This document shows positions 61,491 through 64,000 of a DNA stretch of 64,000 nucleotides, piece after piece. The notes beneath the pieces are model-generated. The model searched no databases. It was not told the origin of the DNA and was given only the letters and a program-made list of their open reading frames with translations. The DNA lies in assembly GCA_050330205.1 (NCBI GenBank), contig JBHJOA010000010.1:62001-126000 (forward strand), read 5' to 3'. The position numbers were made by a program, and so were the translations under genes. The DNA is from Pelagibius sp050330205. GTDB lineage: Bacteria > Pseudomonadota > Alphaproteobacteria > Kiloniellales > Kiloniellaceae. The first letter of the stretch is position 1; every line of letters begins with the position of its first letter.

Positions 61491-61858
61491 CGCTGGCTGC
61501 ACTCCCTTGATGAACCGGCCCGCTCTGTGGACTGGCCCCCGCGATCATCCGGAAAGGGGGTGAAGGTGGCGGCGGGCGCCGGGGGCAGGGGATTTACGTC
61601 GCACAGCCCCACCCGGAGACTTGGGGCGTGTTCCCACAGAGGCGCCCGATGTACCCGGTCGGAGGGGGCCGCCACCTTCTGCAGAGAATCCTATCCTCGG
61701 CTCACACTAGCGGATAGGCCCGGCCAGGGGAAATTTCTCGAATTTGCCGAGGCGCGGGCCGACGGACCGGAGGCCAAAAAAAAGTATTGCTGCATCAGGG
61801 CTTAGTTTGGGGTAACATTTTCATGCAGCATGAAATGTTTTGCCATGGAGCGCCCGAA
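61491..61858. other. Divergent intergenic region before the LytTR gene
   Basis: A 368-bp gap between the hydrolase and regulator starts. It contains CCTATCC/GGATAGG inverted arms, an A8 tract near 61777, and a 17-bp palindrome at 61819-61835. No coding frame is convincing apart from a possible 12-residue longer start of the regulator at 61823. Confidence 0.5.
61819..61835. promoter_or_regulatory. 17-bp palindrome before the LytTR regulator
   Basis: TTTCATG-CAG-CATGAAA, perfect 7-bp arms, in locally AT-rich sequence 24 bp before the chosen ATG. It could be an operator; if the start is 61823 it would overlap the start codon and could act on the mRNA instead. It does not resemble the direct-repeat LytTR target. 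Confidence 0.45.
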
Positions 61859-62782
61859 ATGGCCCTGCGCGGTCTCTCCAGCCAACTTCCCTGGCCTCTC
61901 TGGGGCCTCGCCGTCACGCTGCTCGTCGGCATGCTGCTGGGCGGCCACGAGCGCCAGGCGTTCGCCCAGTTTCCGCTGGTCTTCAGCTATGCCTACTGGG
62001 TTATCCGCCTGCTGATGGGCTATCTGCTGTTCGCCGGCGCGCTCGTCCTGTTGGAACTGAGCCCGCTGCCGCCGCGGCGCACCGTCGGGCTGTCGTGGGC
62101 CTGGCCGGCCCTGGCCTCCGCCCTCATCACCCTGCCGTTCTTCACCCTTGGCGTCAGCATGCTCGATCTGCTGCTCGGCCTGCCTGAACTGGGTCCACAC
62201 GGATTCGGCCTGGACAGCAGCGGCCAAGCCGAGCCCGTCGGCGCCATGGTGTCCCTCTTCGCCTTCGAGACGCTTCTCCATCTCGACAATCACCTGGCGC
62301 TCTGCGCCCTCACCCTGGTGCCGCGCCTGTTGCAGTGCCTGATGCAGGACGGCGCCGGCGCGCGGCCCGGCGTGCCGGAGCAGCCGACGGAGGCGGCGCC
62401 GGCGCCGGCGCGCGCGATTCGCCCGGCTCCGCCCCCGGCCCCGCCCCCGGCCCCGCCGGCGTTCCTGGAGCGCTTCGATCCGCCCTTGAAGGGCCAGATC
62501 TTCGCCGTCCAGGCGCAAGAGCACTATGTGCGCGTGATCACCTCCGAGGGCGGCCTCTGCACGCTCTATCGATTCGGCGATGCCTTGCGTGAACTGGAAG
62601 GCCTCGACGGCCTGCAGGTGCACCGGTCCTTTTGGGTCGCCGATGCCGGCGTCGCGGCCTTGAAGAACGGCCGGCGCGGGATGAGAATTGTCCTGCGCAA
62701 CGGCGAGCAGGTGCCGGTCAGCGCCCGCCACGCGGATCCCGTGCAGCGGCGGTTCGGCGAGCGGTTGGATACAGTGGCCTGA
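61859..62782 (+). CDS. Membrane-anchored LytTR DNA-binding regulator
   Basis: A 307-residue protein: four predicted membrane helices in residues 1-155, then a Pro/Ala-rich linker (APAPARAIRPAPPPAPPPAP) and a C-terminal LytTR domain (about 210-305) with GQIFAVQAQEHYVRVITSEGG, LYRFGDALREL and GLQVHRSFWVADAGVAAL. LytTR domains bind direct repeats in promoters; membrane forms sense an envelope or cytoplasmic cue without a kinase. GGAG lies 8 nt before the ATG at 61859; an alternative ATG at 61823 is possible. A small membrane protein gene follows after 13 bp, perhaps a partner. Confidence 0.88.
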   Translation: MALRGLSSQLPWPLWGLAVTLLVGMLLGGHERQAFAQFPLVFSYAYWVIRLLMGYLLFAGALVLLELSPLPPRRTVGLSWAWPALASALITLPFFTLGVSMLDLLLGLPELGPHGFGLDSSGQAEPVGAMVSLFAFETLLHLDNHLALCALTLVPRLLQCLMQDGAGARPGVPEQPTEAAPAPARAIRPAPPPAPPPAPPAFLERFDPPLKGQIFAVQAQEHYVRVITSEGGLCTLYRFGDALRELEGLDGLQVHRSFWVADAGVAALKNGRRGMRIVLRNGEQVPVSARHADPVQRRFGERLDTVA

Positions 62783-62795
62783 GGCGGAGGACGCA

Positions 62796-62990
62796 ATGAT
62801 CGGCGGCGGAGTCGACTACGAAGGCGAACTGGCCGCGGCGCGCCTGCGCATGGCCAGGGAACAGCAGGCCGGCTCCCTCGCGGAGGTCGAACGGCAGCGC
62901 CGCGAGGAAGGCCGCGAGACCTTCGACGGCCGCCTCTTGGCGCTGGCCGTGGTCGGCGTCCTCTACGTGCTGCTGGCAGTCTTCGGCTGA
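62796..62990 (+). CDS. Small membrane protein after the LytTR gene
   Basis: A 64-residue protein. Residues 1-43 are charged and helical (DYEGELAAARLRMAREQQAG... RQRREEGRETFDG), residues 44-64 form one membrane helix (LLALAVVGVLYVLLAVFG). GGAGG precedes the ATG by 5-6 nt, 13 bp after the regulator stop, so it is likely co-expressed. No known family; a C-tail-anchored helper of the LytTR regulator is one idea. Confidence in coding rests on the ribosome-binding site and neighbour. Confidence 0.68.
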   Translation: MIGGGVDYEGELAAARLRMAREQQAGSLAEVERQRREEGRETFDGRLLALAVVGVLYVLLAVFG

Positions 62991-62997
62991 GCGCGAA

Positions 62998-63528
62998 TCA
63001 GCCGCTGTGACGGCTGGCCCAGCTTGTGCGCGTAATGGCGTAGCGCCGCGCCGGTGCGCCCGCGCAGTCCACCTCTCCGGTGAATCGCAGACCGATCTTC
63101 TCGGCAACCCGTATCGAAGCGGCATTGTCCGGATGAATGTCGGCGACGATCTCTTGCATCGCGCCGTCGCGGAAGCCCTGCGCCAGGATGGGCGCCGCCG
63201 CCTCGGTGGCATAGCCCCGGCCCCAGGCGGCCCGCATCAGCCGCCAGCCGATCTCGACCTCGGCGCCGGCGACGTCGTAGGGATGCAGCATGACCCAGCC
63301 GAGAAACCCGTCGGGATCGTCTTTTGCCGCGATGGTCCAGTAGCCGAGGCCCGGCGGATAGGTGGTCTCGATGCGTTGCCGCAGGAAGGCGAGATGCTCT
63401 CGCGCAGTGGTCCAGGGAACGCTGGCGTAGCGGATCACCTCCGGGTCGCCGTCCATGAGGCGGCAGGCCTCGAAGTCGTCCGGGCCCCGCGGTCGCAGCA
63501 GCAGGCGCGCTGTCTCGATGCGCTTCAT
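62998..63528 (-). CDS. GNAT-family N-acetyltransferase (RimJ/RimL type)
   Basis: A 176-residue acetyltransferase. It begins MKRIETARLLLRPRGPDDFEA, the usual RimJ/RimL opening; acetyl-CoA-binding motif is GWRLMRAAWGRGYATEAA, and VADIHPDNAASIRVAEKIGLRF is the C-terminal signature. Acts on protein N-termini, aminoglycosides or small amines; target unknown. It lies 7 bp from the end of the small membrane protein gene on the other strand, and 11 bp downstream of the thioesterase gene, so probably shares its transcript. Confidence 0.92.
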   Translation of the reverse strand: MKRIETARLLLRPRGPDDFEACRLMDGDPEVIRYASVPWTTAREHLAFLRQRIETTYPPGLGYWTIAAKDDPDGFLGWVMLHPYDVAGAEVEIGWRLMRAAWGRGYATEAAAPILAQGFRDGAMQEIVADIHPDNAASIRVAEKIGLRFTGEVDCAGAPARRYAITRTSWASRHSG

Positions 63529-63539
63529 TGCCGACGCGG

Positions 63540-63983
63540 CTAGCTACGCAGGGTGATGTACTTGAAGGTGCCCTGGCCGCTGCCGATGACGCGGCCGTCC
63601 TGGTCCAGCACCTCGCAGTCGGCGAAGAACACCGACTTGCCGCCGCCGCTGCGCCGGGCGCGGGCGGTCAGGCGCTGGCCCTCTTGGGCGGCACCGATGA
63701 AGCTGCAGGTGAGCGACAGCGTGAAGGCGCGTCGCGGCGTCGCGCCCTCGGGCGCAAAGCAGCCGCAGTAGCCGCAGGCGGTGTCGACGAGGGTGCTGAG
63801 TACACCGCCGTGCATGACGCCGCTGCGGTTCAGATGGCGCTTGGCGACGGTGAGGACCACCTCGGCGAGATCCTCCTCCCAGCGCGCGAGTTCGTAGCCG
63901 AGGAGGTCGGCGAAGCCGCCGCGCGTGCGCAGCGGGTCGGCGTCGCCGGACGGAATGGCGGTGGGGTTGCTGGTATCGGGCAT
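63540..63983 (-). CDS. PaaI-type hotdog thioesterase
   Basis: A 147-residue hotdog-fold acyl-CoA thioesterase. HLNRSGVMHGGVLSTLVDTACGY is the PaaI signature, with catalytic Asp in LVDTACG and the N/H residues around HGG. TFTLSLTCSFIGAAQEGQRLTARAR and KSVFFADCEVLDQDG complete the fold. Hydrolyses aromatic or medium-chain acyl-CoA; exact substrate unknown. Probably an operon with the acetyltransferase gene 11 bp downstream. Start 17 bp from the window end. Confidence 0.92.
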   Translation of the reverse strand: MPDTSNPTAIPSGDADPLRTRGGFADLLGYELARWEEDLAEVVLTVAKRHLNRSGVMHGGVLSTLVDTACGYCGCFAPEGATPRRAFTLSLTCSFIGAAQEGQRLTARARRSGGGKSVFFADCEVLDQDGRVIGSGQGTFKYITLRS

Positions 63984-64000
63984 GGCCGCAGACTGCCGAC

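Overview
The window is a high-GC, gene-dense stretch of chromosome from an alphaproteobacterium. The evidence is a C4-pathway 5-aminolevulinate synthase (HemA), the division-site ATPase MipZ, a SPOR-domain membrane protein, a 17-kDa-antigen-type lipoprotein, LytTR and PadR-type regulators, and a core block (aroC, fabI, DnaJ/CbpM, pdxH) with an alphaproteobacterial look. Genus cannot be told from sequence alone; a Rhodospirillales-like marine or soil lineage is a reasonable guess. I saw no rRNA, tRNA, CRISPR array, intact insertion sequence or prophage.

Layout. 1-5.3 kb (minus): a polyamine operon made of PotA-type ATPase, two permeases, a binding protein, a carbon-nitrogen hydrolase and an acetylpolyamine amidohydrolase cut by the window edge. 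5.4-20.2 kb: mostly housekeeping genes: sppA, an RNA m5U methyltransferase, threonine aldolase, aroC, fabI, a YihY membrane protein, a LysE exporter, a 265-bp foldback repeat, cbpM/cbpA, a lipoprotein, pdxH, a cation-diffusion facilitator, a universal stress protein, a small conserved unknown and an SDR. 20.2-29.8 kb (minus): a second polyamine-type importer with two paralogous binding proteins, a PadR-like regulator with a palindromic operator, hemA and a class III aminotransferase. 30.1-34.9 kb: dapB, an ABC exporter, a DUF2927 lipoprotein and an amidohydrolase.

34.9-47.2 kb is peptide scavenging: a full dipeptide/oligopeptide ABC importer (DppABCDF type) with an amidohydrolase before it and an M20 peptidase after it, then a rhomboid protease, a lipoprotein, and a second opposed importer that has binding protein and permeases but no ATPase. 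47.4-53.5 kb: a site-2 protease split from its CBS domain by an in-frame TAG, a hemolysin-III protein, a NYN-domain protein, a hemerythrin, PHA depolymerase, a PmtA-like methyltransferase and a 62-residue proline-rich protein with its own promoter and terminator in an AT-rich island.

53.9-58.1 kb is the most interesting region. An orphan ParA ATPase is coupled to a large membrane protein (disordered N-terminus, one membrane segment, Ig-like fold, SPOR domain), convergent with mipZ and followed by a 180-residue protein of unknown function. A spatial-positioning or envelope system tied to division is a sensible hypothesis. The window ends with pyrE, a Bcr/CflA efflux pump, a dienelactone hydrolase, a membrane-anchored LytTR regulator with a small membrane protein, an acetyltransferase and a hotdog thioesterase.

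Taken together the region gives the cell several high-affinity importers for polyamines and peptides plus the enzymes to break the cargo down. Binding-protein genes are repeatedly set off from permease genes by hairpins, terminators or private promoters, a common way to make more binding protein than membrane complex.
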